From: Aaosphaeria pasadenensis | Lineage: Eukaryota > Ascomycota > Dothideomycetes > Pleosporales | DNA: 64,000 nt | Assembly (NCBI GenBank): GCA_022813625.1 | Contig: JAKLMB010000012.1 | Location: 930,001 to 994,000 of the forward strand | Reading direction: 5' to 3' | In this document: positions 23,441 through 33,873 of the stretch, piece by piece | Numbering within the stretch: the stretch's first letter is position 1 | How the letters are laid out: each line of letters starts with the position of its first letter | Program-made: the position numbers and the translations under genes | Notes under the pieces: generated by a model | The model's database searches: none | Told to the model about the DNA's origin: nothing | Seen by the model: only the letters and a program-made list of their open reading frames with translations

Positions 23441-23461
23441 TAGTAGTTGTAAACAGTAATC
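23410..23461. repeat. Perfect 15-bp inverted repeat (hairpin)
   Basis: GATTACTGTTTACAA at 23410-23424 is repeated in reverse complement (TTGTAAACAGTAATC) at 23447-23461, with a 22-nt loop. It directly adjoins the truncated 5S copy. Confidence 0.85.
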
Positions 23462-23481
23462 ACATTTAATAACCGTTCACA

Positions 23482-23543
23482 GTTCAAGCGTAGACGGCCA
23501 GTCGGGCAGGAAAACCTGTTTTCAATGTCCAATAGTCGTATGT
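23482..23543 (-). pseudogene. 5S rRNA-derived pseudogene, 5' half only (copy B)
   Basis: The minus strand starts ACATACGACTATTGGACATT, followed by GAAAACAGGTTTTCC, then loses 5S similarity after about 62 nt, at the same point as copy A. The block CCTGCCCGACTGGC matches copy A rather than the true 5S gene. The hairpin at 23410-23461 lies where the 5S 3' half should be. Confidence 0.7.
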
Positions 23544-26500
23544 GAAAGATGAGTAAAACTTTTGCACCTATGACTGTGGAAATAGGAGGCATAGTTCCTA
23601 CATTTTTGGGAACTGTTGTAGCAATGGGCTCATTCCTGGCAATTTGGTGCAAACCTGGGCCGTATTGAACTCTCCGAATGTATGAAACTCTAAATCAACA
23701 GGGACAGACCCGATTCCTTTAGAGTTCCCTGACTCCTATCTTGCTACCACCGCTTCATGTATCTAAATAATCTTCCATCACACATAACGAAAATTGGTTA
23801 GTACCTAACGTTTCTCTCTACCAATGTACTTACCATACCCCGAAGCTTCTAAACCTACAGTTCCCTCTCATCTCGCATTGCAACTCTAAACTCGAATAAT
23901 GCCAATACCCATCTCTACAACCAATCTCCCTTTAAAGGAACGTCGCCATCCTCATTCCCACCCTCCTCTCCCACTTGGTCTTCATTGCCCCAGCACTTCG
24001 ATATTACTACTTCTTCTATAGACGTAATGGAAGTTGTTCATTATAACGTTAGTAGCAGTACAAAGCAGAAATTTATAGATGGTATACACGCCTTTGCAAT
24101 GATTAGATTCTTGCAAGTCCTTGATCTAAAATAGTAGCAAGTCATAGAGAAGTCCCGCACTAACGTGTCGTCATTAAGATGAACGACGCATGTCAAAAAG
24201 AGAAGAAGTGCAGAGAAAGGCGCATTGAATTTCATAGTATATACGGTTACCCAGTGATGCACAGAATTCCCCATCAAAACACCCGACAAGTAAGAACTGC
24301 TTGCGGAAAACCCAAAAACACTAAAAATATAGGCTAAGTTGTTAGGAAAGAGAACACATATTGATAACATATTGGAAATCAACATTCCTAGTGCCTTCAC
24401 TCGCACCTCTCATATTAGTCATTTGGGCCATGCATCAACACCAAACTGTAGCTAGGGAAAGCGTGATAAAGCTGTCGCATCGAGGATCTCGAGAGACCGG
24501 AGATCCTCTTTATTGATCTAGTTCTCGATTGCCGGGTATTCGGCATCTCTGCCATCGGAAGAGGCCTTTTTCCACTGGACTCACTCCAGAGTACGGGTAG
24601 AACTGTGGGTTTAACATTAACTGTACGCGTGTAGGTGCTGACGTATGAGCCTCAGCTAGTCCGATGTCCTCCCGAGTGGTTCCCGCAGAGGGCTATAAGT
24701 TAGTATTTACACTCGTTACCCAACTAAAAACTGCCATAGTCACATTTCCAATGCAGGGTCATGGGGTCTTTGCCCCCACTTTCATCGTACGTTGCTCTAG
24801 ATCCTCGTATCTAGAGCAGAGGATTTCTATGGATCGAAACGGTTGATCTCAGACACGAACTGCAATCTCATCATCATGTTTGCGCCCAATAATTCGATTC
24901 AAAACTACGGAAAATATAGCCGTTTGCAGCTCGCGGTACTACAATCATGTCATTCAAACGAAGCGCAGATACGTTCAATGTCTGCAGCGGATGCCTCCAA
25001 TTGCTACACACAATGGCAACGATATTAGGTGTGCGCAGGAGTTCTTTGCATCAGGATATTCGTACCGGAAGACTTGCTATTGTCTTTGCCTATCATGTTT
25101 GGCGCTTTACTGAGCTCAATGCTTGTAGTCTGTTAAGAGTTGCGACAGTGGCACTCATTCAATGTTCTCAGCCTATCCAAACCGTTTCTCCCACTCTTAC
25201 ATCTATCTTAACGGAAAAGTCGACGGGCCGACAGACCATATCACTACCAGTTCCTCACATCCCCACTCTTATCTGGCCTTAATCCAAGGAATTCTTTGAA
25301 GAGGCTAACTTCGCGCTAATCGTTGGCAACAGGGACTGGAACGGACACAAACGTACAGTCCACCTCACGCCTTAAACGTGCATCCAGGCATCTGGAAGGC
25401 TTGTTTTAACGTTAGTATATTACATTAATAACCATACTAAGTCGTGTGCACGTCTGATTTCCCCAAAATCCAACTATTTTACACATGGTTGATTTGTTAA
25501 TTGTTTTGGACAACTCGTTTCTCTCAACGGCGGATGAACAAATGTAAACAAATACTGGAGCATTGAGGGCATGGCGGTGCTTTGTCGCGTCGATAATACG
25601 GCTAGTCATCGTTGAATGTAGTCTGTCTATCCTTACTTCTAATACTGAACCCACTTGAAAATGATGTCTCCAATGTGACGACGTCGGTGCTCACAGTCAA
25701 TTGAGTCGCCAAGCCCGTACAGAACTGTTAAGAAGCCAAGGGATAACTACGTCTTATTTCCAAGTCTATACATACCAGAATGGTGGGTCGACACTCACAC
25801 TGATCGTCTGAGTTTGCTACTTTGGAGCCGCGCGGTCCGTCCTATTCGGGCCTACCATGCGTGGTTGTCTGCTAAGACGGAAACCGGCGACGGATGAACA
25901 CACAACACACATCTCCCATTACAGTAGAAGCACATGGTGGTAGGCCCAGTATCTTGTCATCCAAGTATCATAGTCATTCCTCAATAAGCTATGTCGGAAG
26001 GTCCACGCCGAAACAACCATCCTTGGAACTATTGAGAGTGGAGAAGATCTTCATGCAATGGTGTAAGCGCCCGAAGATCGACCTTTAGCGTTCTTACCTC
26101 AACGCTACACGTGCGATCACTATACTTTACTAGATACATATATCTCCTCGTCGTCTATTCTAAAAAATCATGAATTGTCCTTTTTCTGATGGTGCTGCCT
26201 AATCGCTGTGCGTAACTAAACACTACTCCCTAAGATTGTATTTTTGGTTTCTGGACTGGACAAAATAGTATATGCAGATTGAGATAAATATGCTGCAGTA
26301 TGAACACCTCCTATTTGAGGACTCAAGTGAGAAAGTCAAGTAAGTACATGCCCAACAGATCGCCCGTAACTACTGTGTAGAACACTGTACTAAAGACTAT
26401 TCTGTAGCATGCAGAGCGACCGAAGGCATACCGTTAGTCAATTGCAAATTACATAATGACTTGGACCTTTTTCCCAGTCTAGAGTATGTTATTTTGACCA

Positions 26501-26714
26501 AACCGAAAGACCTACCCCTGCTGTATAGTAGCCGCTAACTTGTATAAGTCAACAGGAGAATGCCTGGAGAGAGATTTGTCTACAATGTGATACAAACCCC
26601 CCAGCGAGTTTTGAAAACAGATTCTACAATCACAGTGTCCAAGAAGGATTAAAACAACATGATACTTCAAGTAAATCAGAAACTGGTCGATCCAGCCAGA
26701 CGTTACACTCAAGT
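23544..26714. other. 3-kb gene-poor island
   Basis: No gene could be supported. Contents seen: a 121-codon hydrophobic minus-strand frame (24041-24406) with no family resemblance; a perfect 10-bp inverted repeat at 24793-24802/24809-24818; many short unrelated frames. The last 170 bp (from 26543) is open in frame with the next gene and may be its unrecognised 5' coding part. Confidence 0.5.
24793..24818. repeat. Perfect 10-bp inverted repeat with 6-nt loop
   Basis: TGCTCTAGAT and ATCTAGAGCA flank CCTCGT. No neighbouring gene suggests a terminator role. Confidence 0.8.
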
Positions 26715-29061
26715 ATGTCATCGCTGTTTGAAGGGAAAACTGCCATGTACAGTCAACTTGAGAACGCTCAAGAACTATTACAAAAAGCTGTCTTTAGTGA
26801 TCCATTGATCAATAAGAACACAGCGATTGGGACTGCTTTGATATCTTTGAATGATATTTTCAGTAAAACGAGGCAACAAGCTTGTACGTCAGACGACAAG
26901 CATCCATTTCCGAAAACGACCTGTCCTCGGTGTTCCACTGGCGCCAAGTTGGAGCGGCCACCCTGGGAGGCCGTGCTTGAAGTGCTCGAAAAAACTACTT
27001 GCAAGTGGCTCTGTATGATATGTTTTCTAGTTTTCTAATAGTATTTCAGCCTTTCCATCCGTTTGGTTGGCTATCGAATTTCCATTCCTTAGCTTCGATC
27101 TACTCAAAGGGATAATTCAGAAAGCATATCACTCCCCTGAGGAATGCCCGGCAATACGCCGCGTTCTTATGTATGGCGTATTATATGTACGTTAGTATTT
27201 CACTCCTCTACTCTATGCTTCCTAATAAGAAGTCCTTGACTAACAACTACTGGACAGAACCGTTTTTCTGAATTTGCCTATTATAGGCTTTCAGATGCTA
27301 CCAAACAGGAGCCCTTACGCACATACACCAATCAATGCAAGCGCCAACTAGAACTTGCCATAAGCCAACTCGACATGAACATATCGCCAACATTTGAGAG
27401 TACGGTAGCTCTTCTGCTAGCGGCCTTCTTCGCGGTCGAGTCAGGCCAATCTTGTCTATGTTGGGTCATGAATTCTCAAGCAGCTGCGCTGTGTCAGCGA
27501 CTTGGCTATCATCGCATATGCACCATGACCGATGACGATGAAATAACGCGAAAGTCTAAAATAAATATCTTCTGGTCGGTCTACGTCTTGGACAAGACAC
27601 TTTCGCTCCGCTTGGGGCACGCGTCTTCCATACAGGATTGGGATATCTCCTTGCCCTTCTTCCCGGGTAACTTACGCCTTACGGATAAAAACACGGTGGG
27701 AAAGGTGACAAAAGGCCAAGCCATCATCGTATACGCGATCAGAATCGCTCAGATCCAAGGCCAATTATACGAAAAGCTATTTAGTCCCGCAGCCTTGTCC
27801 AAGTCTGAAAGAGAACGCTCCATAATCGCTAAACAGCTTTTAAATGCCTTGGATCAAGCGTGGATAGATCGAGCAAATATCAGTGTTCTTGACTTGGCAG
27901 CGGAGTCGCCAGTCGTCCTGGAATCCAAGCAAAAATTAGCAATAATACAATTGTTATCGATAGCTGGCACAAAGAGGAGAAAGAAGCACTCATTTTCTTT
28001 TTTCTATCCTGAAGAACCCTGGGATAATGCTGCTTCAAACCTCGAGAAAAATCAGGCACCACTTGGAAATGTGATGCTAAGGGGATTGAATACAATCGAC
28101 GAACTTCAACACCTGGCGGATCTGTATCATCATCGCGACGCCGTGGTACACCACGCAACATGTACGTTGATCCAAAGGGCTACGAGTTATGATAGTATGA
28201 CGTCTAGCACACCATGTCTGGCATCTGCCCGGAAGGCTCTTGCTGCCCATCAGAGATGCAGCGATAAATTCAACGTTGATGGCGTCGATCAATTGTGGCG
28301 CGGGTATCTTCAATGGTAAGTTACACATTGGAACCCCAATTCCTGACTTGACATTTGCTATCATCAGTGTTATTATCTCATTGCTTCTTCACGGTCAGTG
28401 GGCTTATATTGGGATAACTAGGTCCATCTTCCAAGCACCATTCACGCCTTTTATTGTTATCTTCTGGAACACCATTTTGACCTGCGATACTTCCGATCTT
28501 TCAATTTTATCCAATCTGGTCAACTCACTGGACAAAGACCGCCAGAATTTTAAAGATTTAAATCAATCTTATAGTATTCTCGCATTACTCCTACACATTG
28601 CAAGACTCTATATCGATGCCAAACAAAAAGAAACCCCTCAAATGGCAGATAAAATCTCTAGTTCTACTGGTCGCTTTATATCTAAGCTTCCTGAACCTTC
28701 CACTCCGTCCACCACACTCTCAAGAGAATGGGCTGAGAGAAATACTCACACACATTTTGATCATTACTCAAAAGTGTCAAGACAAGTTTATACTCAAAAT
28801 TTGGAGCCAGCCTGGCTCACTGTTGCAGAAGAAAGCATTATGCTACCAAGTCCGCAATCTATGTCTACAAACGAGGCAGACTTATCCATCAGAGACCAGT
28901 CAGATGTACCATTAAATCTCGATATAGCTAGTCCAATGGGTGCGAACGCCAGTAATATGTTTGGCATGAATGGGTCAACAGCATTCATATCACCCATGAG
29001 CGAATGGTCAGAGTGGTTCTCCACAAATGGATACTTCCCGAGCCGGGTACAGCAAGGTTAA
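26715..29061 (+). CDS. MHR-type fungal regulator lacking a visible DNA-binding domain
   Basis: Fungal_trans (middle homology region) protein, 706 aa from the chosen ATG. Exons: 26715-27000, 27050-27186, 27258-28315, 28422-29061. Family landmarks are AALCQRLGYHR, KINIFWSVYVLDKTLSLRLG, LPFFPGNLRL and the C-terminal APFTPFIVIFWN, which is exposed only after a 106-nt intron is removed. Intron 1 must use a GC donor (GCAAGT at 27001), since the nearest GT donor would leave a 37-nt intron. No Zn2Cys6 cluster is seen at the N-terminus. The frame stays open upstream of 26715 back to an acceptor-like CAACAG at about 26542 and contains ICLQC, so a missed 5' exon is possible. It sits beside the methyltransferase/P450/transporter group. 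Confidence 0.82.
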
Positions 29062-29717
29062 GGCAATCCTTCCGAATTCGGTTATGGGAGTTACGAACAA
29101 TAACCAGCGCCCGTTTTCAGTGACATATCAGTCATGAGAAAGTATTCTAGATATGGTGATATGTAGAAGCTTAATAGAGGATTTATGCAATAGGACAGCC
29201 AGCATGACCGATGACGTATTAGATCGGGGGTCAATCATCCTCTTTTCCAGATCTGAATATTTGCGTTATAGTCATAGTACCCGAGTGGTGAACTTCTCTT
29301 CATGAAATCGTTGGAACCATTCACTGGCTACTGGATCTAGTGTAAACGAGTCTGATAGCTATACACTCATGAAATGCGAATTCTTCATGACTATAGCACA
29401 AACATATCTTGGTCTGCCAGCGTGCAAGTAATTGGATGATCTTAGCCCCACATGTCTCTTTCTTGAACCACAAATGTTTAAGTGCAGAAAGGATAATAGA
29501 TTTCTCCTCAATATCTTTGGTGATTTGTATGATAGTAGGCTTGAGGTCTCATTCATAGGTATCAGGGCTCTGCGTACATTTTATCAAAAAGGTTTAGGTT
29601 GTTTCATAGCGGAAGATGAAGCCCTTGCAGCCTCTTTTCAAAATACCAAAGAATTACATTAAAGACTAAGCAATTTTCCGTTTACAATCAGCTGGACATG
29701 TTGATCTCATAACTATC
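29062..29717. other. Convergent intergenic region
   Basis: Between the 3' ends of the regulator and the methyltransferase. Contains overlapping short frames (for example plus 29432-29662) without domain signal. Confidence 0.5.
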
Positions 29718-30949
29718 TTAATTTTCATCTGCTGGCCTGTTCGCTGGCTTCAAGCCCAACATAAAGTACATTGGAGTGAACATGTGTTGCTTTCCCGCCT
29801 CTGCGATACAATCGCCGCCGTGAATCATCTCTTTGGCCATTTTTGCAGTTCCTTTCCTGGCTACTCCAACGAGCTCGAGCAACCTGATGACAATATCCAA
29901 TCCTACCCGGCCAGGCTTCGTCATCCTCACTACCAAAAGTTAGCATTTGTGATTGAGAAACGACACCCCGCCACTTACCTACGCGGAACCAGTCCGCTAC
30001 ACTCTGCGCATACTTTGTCTCGCCATCGCAGAAGTACCACCATGGGAGGGGATCCTCGTGCTCGGCCAGATTTTCAGCCACTTCAAGAGTAAAACCTGCA
30101 ACCTTCATGGCATCGCTAGCCTCGGCAGACGTACGAATGCATGCAATTCCATTGCCACGTTCCATACCAGCACGTAGGTACACGTGTTGAGGGTTACTTG
30201 GATCAAACTTATCAGCCATCATAACCCATTCGTACACCCCAAAACGTCCGCCTGGCTTGAGGACACGGTAGATTTCGGTGTACACCCCGACAAGCGAGGG
30301 CGCATGGACAGTAGCCTCGATGACGTATACTACGTCGAAAGTATTGTCGGGGAATGGTAGTTTCTATATCTTGAATCAGACATCTTTGAATGAAATAACA
30401 GCCATGACCATGAAACTTACCATGAAGTCCGCCTCCACGAACTCTAGCATATCTTCACCAACGCCTTCCTTCTTTGCGAAGTCTTTCCCAACTTCGATCT
30501 GATGAGCATTGACATTCAATCCAATGACCTTGCAGTCAGTAAAGGTAGCGATTTCCTTAGCAGGTCCACCAATACCACATCCAACATCCAAAACTTTCAT
30601 TCCAGGCTTGATCTCGAGGCGTTTGGCCATGTAATGCTCGTGACGTGCCATAGCTTGGGCCATTGGCTCGCGACCGCGAGGGTAGCGGCAAAAGTGAAAG
30701 GATTGACCCCAGCCCTCGAGGTAGAAGTCAGTTGAATTGTCGTAGAAGCTGTGTACTCATTAGCGCACTCAGTCTGCAACTCGGAAATACCTACTCGTTT
30801 GCAAGACTGTCATAATTCTCTTTCCTGCGCTCACGGCCTTCACTATGCTGAGGATCGTTGCTGGGGTTGGAGGCTTTCGCGAAGTGCTTCAAATAATCAG
30901 ATGAATCTGCTCTTCTTCTCCTGGATTCGCCATTTAAATCTGAAGCCAT
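29718..30949 (-). CDS. Erg6-like sterol C24-methyltransferase
   Basis: SAM-dependent methyltransferase that adds a methyl group to C24 of the sterol side chain, or a paralogue acting on a related triterpenoid. Exons on the minus strand: 30949-30795, 30748-30421, 30363-29979, 29929-29718; 359 aa, close to Erg6. SAM motif I: VLDVGCGIGGPAKEIA. A sterol-specific segment YLEGWGQSFHFCRYPRGR precedes it. Next are VVYVIEATVHAPS and LKPGGRFGVYEWVM, then the C-terminal sterol-MT domain ending HMFTPMYFMLGLKP. Each intron removal restores the family sequence (for example DWFRVVRMTKPG). Its location next to a P450 and a transporter, rather than among housekeeping genes, suggests a specialised paralogue; that is inference. 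Confidence 0.93.
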
Positions 30950-31589
30950 TACGTCGATTCTATGATGCTTGGTGGAGCTGAAATTTGCTAGTGTTAGGTG
31001 GGATGGGCTTTATTGCAGTCGACACTGTTTACTATGCCACACTTGTGTAACCATATTCTTTCAGCCAACACTCGCCCCACCATGCAAGAAATTGCCTTGC
31101 GTGCCTCACCAATCATTTACAGGGGTTCAAGTTTGAATCAAAATCGATAAATTCTGTGTAATCCCCGAACCGAACGTCTGGGTCCATGCTGTAGGCTGAC
31201 GGCTATATGTATGTAAATGCGGAGCGCCGGCGCAGTTGAGAGTTTAGCGCTTACATTCATGCAGCCAACATGGCAAGGCCAAATTAATTGAACTTGGAAC
31301 GTTCGTCCTTCGTTTTGAGCATCTGTGGGCAATGCATGGGGCCAATAGGCTACCGTTGCGCTGGTTCCATGTAAGTAGCAACGGTCGAATTATTCCCAAA
31401 AGACTCAATCAAATCGTATGTTCCATATTTATGCTATTCTTTGGAGGTCTTGGAGCCTTGCGAATGCAATGATTGATGAATTCCGAGAAATCGAGCATCC
31501 CTGAATCACCAATCAACCTGAAGGCGGCTAAGCTGGACCCCTAACATTTCCGTTCGTACGGTTTGCAAGCTCAGCATTAGGACAGACAA
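30950..31589. other. Intergenic: promoter of methyltransferase and 3' flank of P450
   Basis: 640 bp with no gene. It should contain the methyltransferase promoter; no clear element was recognised. Confidence 0.5.
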
Positions 31590-33368
31590 TTACTCTCGCC
31601 GTCTCATAATCCGGAAACCAACTTTCCCAACAGGTAATTGCACGCCAGGTCCGTAGCTTCTTTCATCCATTCTCCATGTTTCCTCGCTTCCAGTTATCTG
31701 AATATCAAAGGTCTGCAAAATGGTGACAAAACAAGATAATATCTGCTTTTTCGCAATGTGTCGGCCGGGGCAGGCACGTGGTCCGCCGCCATACGGAATC
31801 CACGATGCAGAGAGGCCTTCGAGAGAGAAGGTGAATCCAAGATTGGGTTGGATAGTGGGGTGAAATTCGCTCGCCGTTCCTTTGCCCTTCTGTGTCGATC
31901 GGAGAGTATCTCGATATGCTGGATTCAGGGGTCCACTGAGGGGATCGTGATGGTGTACGAGAAAGCGCTCTGCCCAAAAAGTGTTCAAAGGATACAGCCC
32001 GTTGTAAGTATTCCAGACATCGTTGTCTTGATGTGCTGGATGAGTAGAGGCCAGACAGATCTTATTACGGGGGATCACCCACTTCTTTCCAAGTTCGACT
32101 GACCTGTGAGGAAATCGACGCGTTATGTAAGCTTCAGTTCTAAGTCGTAGAGTTTCAGCGTATATTGACTGGATAAGTGCAAACTGAGAGGGCTCGTTCA
32201 TGATCAATTGCGGCGAGATCTGCGAGAGCGGCTCCTTCACAACCGCAAGCAGGGTAGGGCGTAGATAGGTTTCTAGAACCATCCAAAAGATCGACATGAT
32301 GAAATTGTAGTTTGAGCTACACACATAAATCAGCTAACACTAAAGGCATAATGGGCGGGTACATACACCCAAATGATTCCGAGATATAAACTCGCTATCG
32401 CATCATCGTCAAATCCATTAAGAGCTAGAAATTTCGCGTGCCATTTCTTGACTTTTGTTGCTGTCCAGTAGGGATTCTTGTCGGTCATTTCCCCTTTGAC
32501 AACGCGCATCTGCCATTCCTTCAACGCGGCGAGTATTCTAGCTCGGGCAGCATGAGCCTTTCGGATTGTCCATTTCGGAAAGGGGCGATAAAATCCGTAC
32601 ATATGATGACTAAAGCACCAAAAGTCCTCACAAAAGCTGGGTAGGATTTCGAAGATACAAGATCCGTACGATATCTCCATGTTTGCTTTCAATAGTTCCA
32701 TTTCGAAAAACCCCAACAAGTCTTCTTTTTCTGACCACTGATAGCCAATGTGAATCTCTGCGAAGCGACTTTGGATGCGTGCTAGAAAGCGTGGAGCCAG
32801 CTCCATAGAAGCATCGCTAAGCAGAAATTCCTTCAATACCTGATGCGTGATATAATCGATGCGACTATTCGGATGTACATTGCTAGCCGGATGCGGCTTT
32901 GATGAGAAACCAGAGTCATCGTTTGCGTAGAGGGATTCCGCCTTGCCTGGCATTCCAAAGATTCGACCAAAATAGAATCCATGCAACTCTGTAGAACTCG
33001 AGTGCACCGATAATCTCCATAAAGTTTCGAGACTCTCGGGGCCACGAATGAGATAAATATTGCCGAACAGGAGTGGCACCTTGTTTGGCACAAAAGCACC
33101 ATCATATCGACTATACCAATGTTACAGTAGAACCTACACTAAGCAACCGGGTTACATACCTAGTCTTCATCATGAATTTTCTGGCACAGAATATGAGCTC
33201 AAAGGTATTGATAAGGCCCGATAACAAACCGTGACTTCTAAGTGGAATTTGAGGTCCTTCGTCGCGTACAGTTCGTTTCCTCAAGGTACGAATAATAACG
33301 ATTGTGGAAAATGTAAACACAAACAAAGGTAATATGTAAATAGGCCAAAATTTAGTCCAAAGCATCAT
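31590..33368 (-). CDS. Cytochrome P450, CYP7/CYP8-like (oxysterol 7-hydroxylase-like)
   Basis: ER-anchored haem monooxygenase, 559 aa. Exons on the minus strand: 33368-33160, 33110-32367, 32316-31590. The N-terminus is a hydrophobic anchor (FWPIYILPLFVFTFSTIVII) followed by basic residues. The I-helix region reads LGIIWVSNYNFIMSIFWML-like, with Asn in place of the usual acidic-Thr pair, as in the CYP7/CYP8 lineage of sterol 7-hydroxylases and prostacyclin synthase. The ETLR (ExxR) motif and the haem loop PYGGGPRACPGRH, with the ligand Cys near residue 498, are intact. Start: the ATG pair at 33368 was preferred over an upstream non-ATG frame. It is divergent from the ABCG transporter and adjacent to the sterol methyltransferase-like gene, so a sterol or triterpenoid substrate is a reasonable guess. 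Confidence 0.92.
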
Positions 33369-33873
33369 GAATTCGGTTGACTGGGTGATTTGTTTGAAAT
33401 CTCCCACTCGATCTCATATGTGCATATGAGAAGTGCTAGACTGTTGTAATCGGTACAGATATCTATGAAAGCCGAATATCTCAGAGCTTCAGCTGCTGGA
33501 GTGGCCACGGAGAATGTCGGTTTCTTCCATGCCAATGCCTATTTGGGCCTCGCAATGATCTAACCTCATCCTGAAATTGAACCCTTGCCCTATATTGTGT
33601 TCCCAATTTATTTTGCAGCTATTCTCGATGTCGGTCGGAACGGGGTGCAGCTAGGCAAAGTTATGCAGGCAAGGGATATACCCGGCCGAAGGTTGCCTTT
33701 GCCTCGTCAATCAATCGAAAGCTGTCTTGAGCTATCGGGCCAGCATGAAATGATGCTGAACCTCCTCTCTCAGCCTTTTCCTCTAGTGAAAGACCTCTGA
33801 AGGGGTAAACAGTATCCCTCCGTAAATTTTCGCAAGAATACTTTGTACCGTTTTCAATCGTGGTCTCACTTTC
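33369..33873. promoter_or_regulatory. Divergent promoter between P450 and ABCG transporter
   Basis: 505 bp between outward-facing starts, with a palindrome 45 bp from the P450 ATG. A missed 5' exon of the transporter could also lie here, since no signal peptide is visible at its current start. Confidence 0.5.
33413..33430. promoter_or_regulatory. Palindrome CTCATATGTGCATATGAG in divergent promoter
   Basis: Two perfect 8-bp arms (CTCATATG and CATATGAG) with a 2-bp spacer, inside the promoter shared by the P450 and the transporter. A regulator site is inferred. Confidence 0.5.

Noticed and set aside
4987..23660. The three similar blocks at 5.1, 11.9 and 23.5 kb as protein-coding repeats (shared DIENRFSCPTG-like frame)
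   Set aside because: The similarity is explained by 5S rRNA sequence and its derivatives, not by a conserved protein.
24041..24406. 121-codon hydrophobic minus-strand frame as a membrane protein gene
   Set aside because: No family pattern, no splice context, and hydrophobicity is easily produced by AT-rich DNA; it lies in a gene-poor island.
28316..28421. Acceptor at about 28367 (ATCAG) for the last intron of the third regulator
   Set aside because: Using 28421 instead restores the family sequence GYLQWSIFQAPFTPFIV; the nearer acceptor inserts an unrelated hydrophobic stretch.
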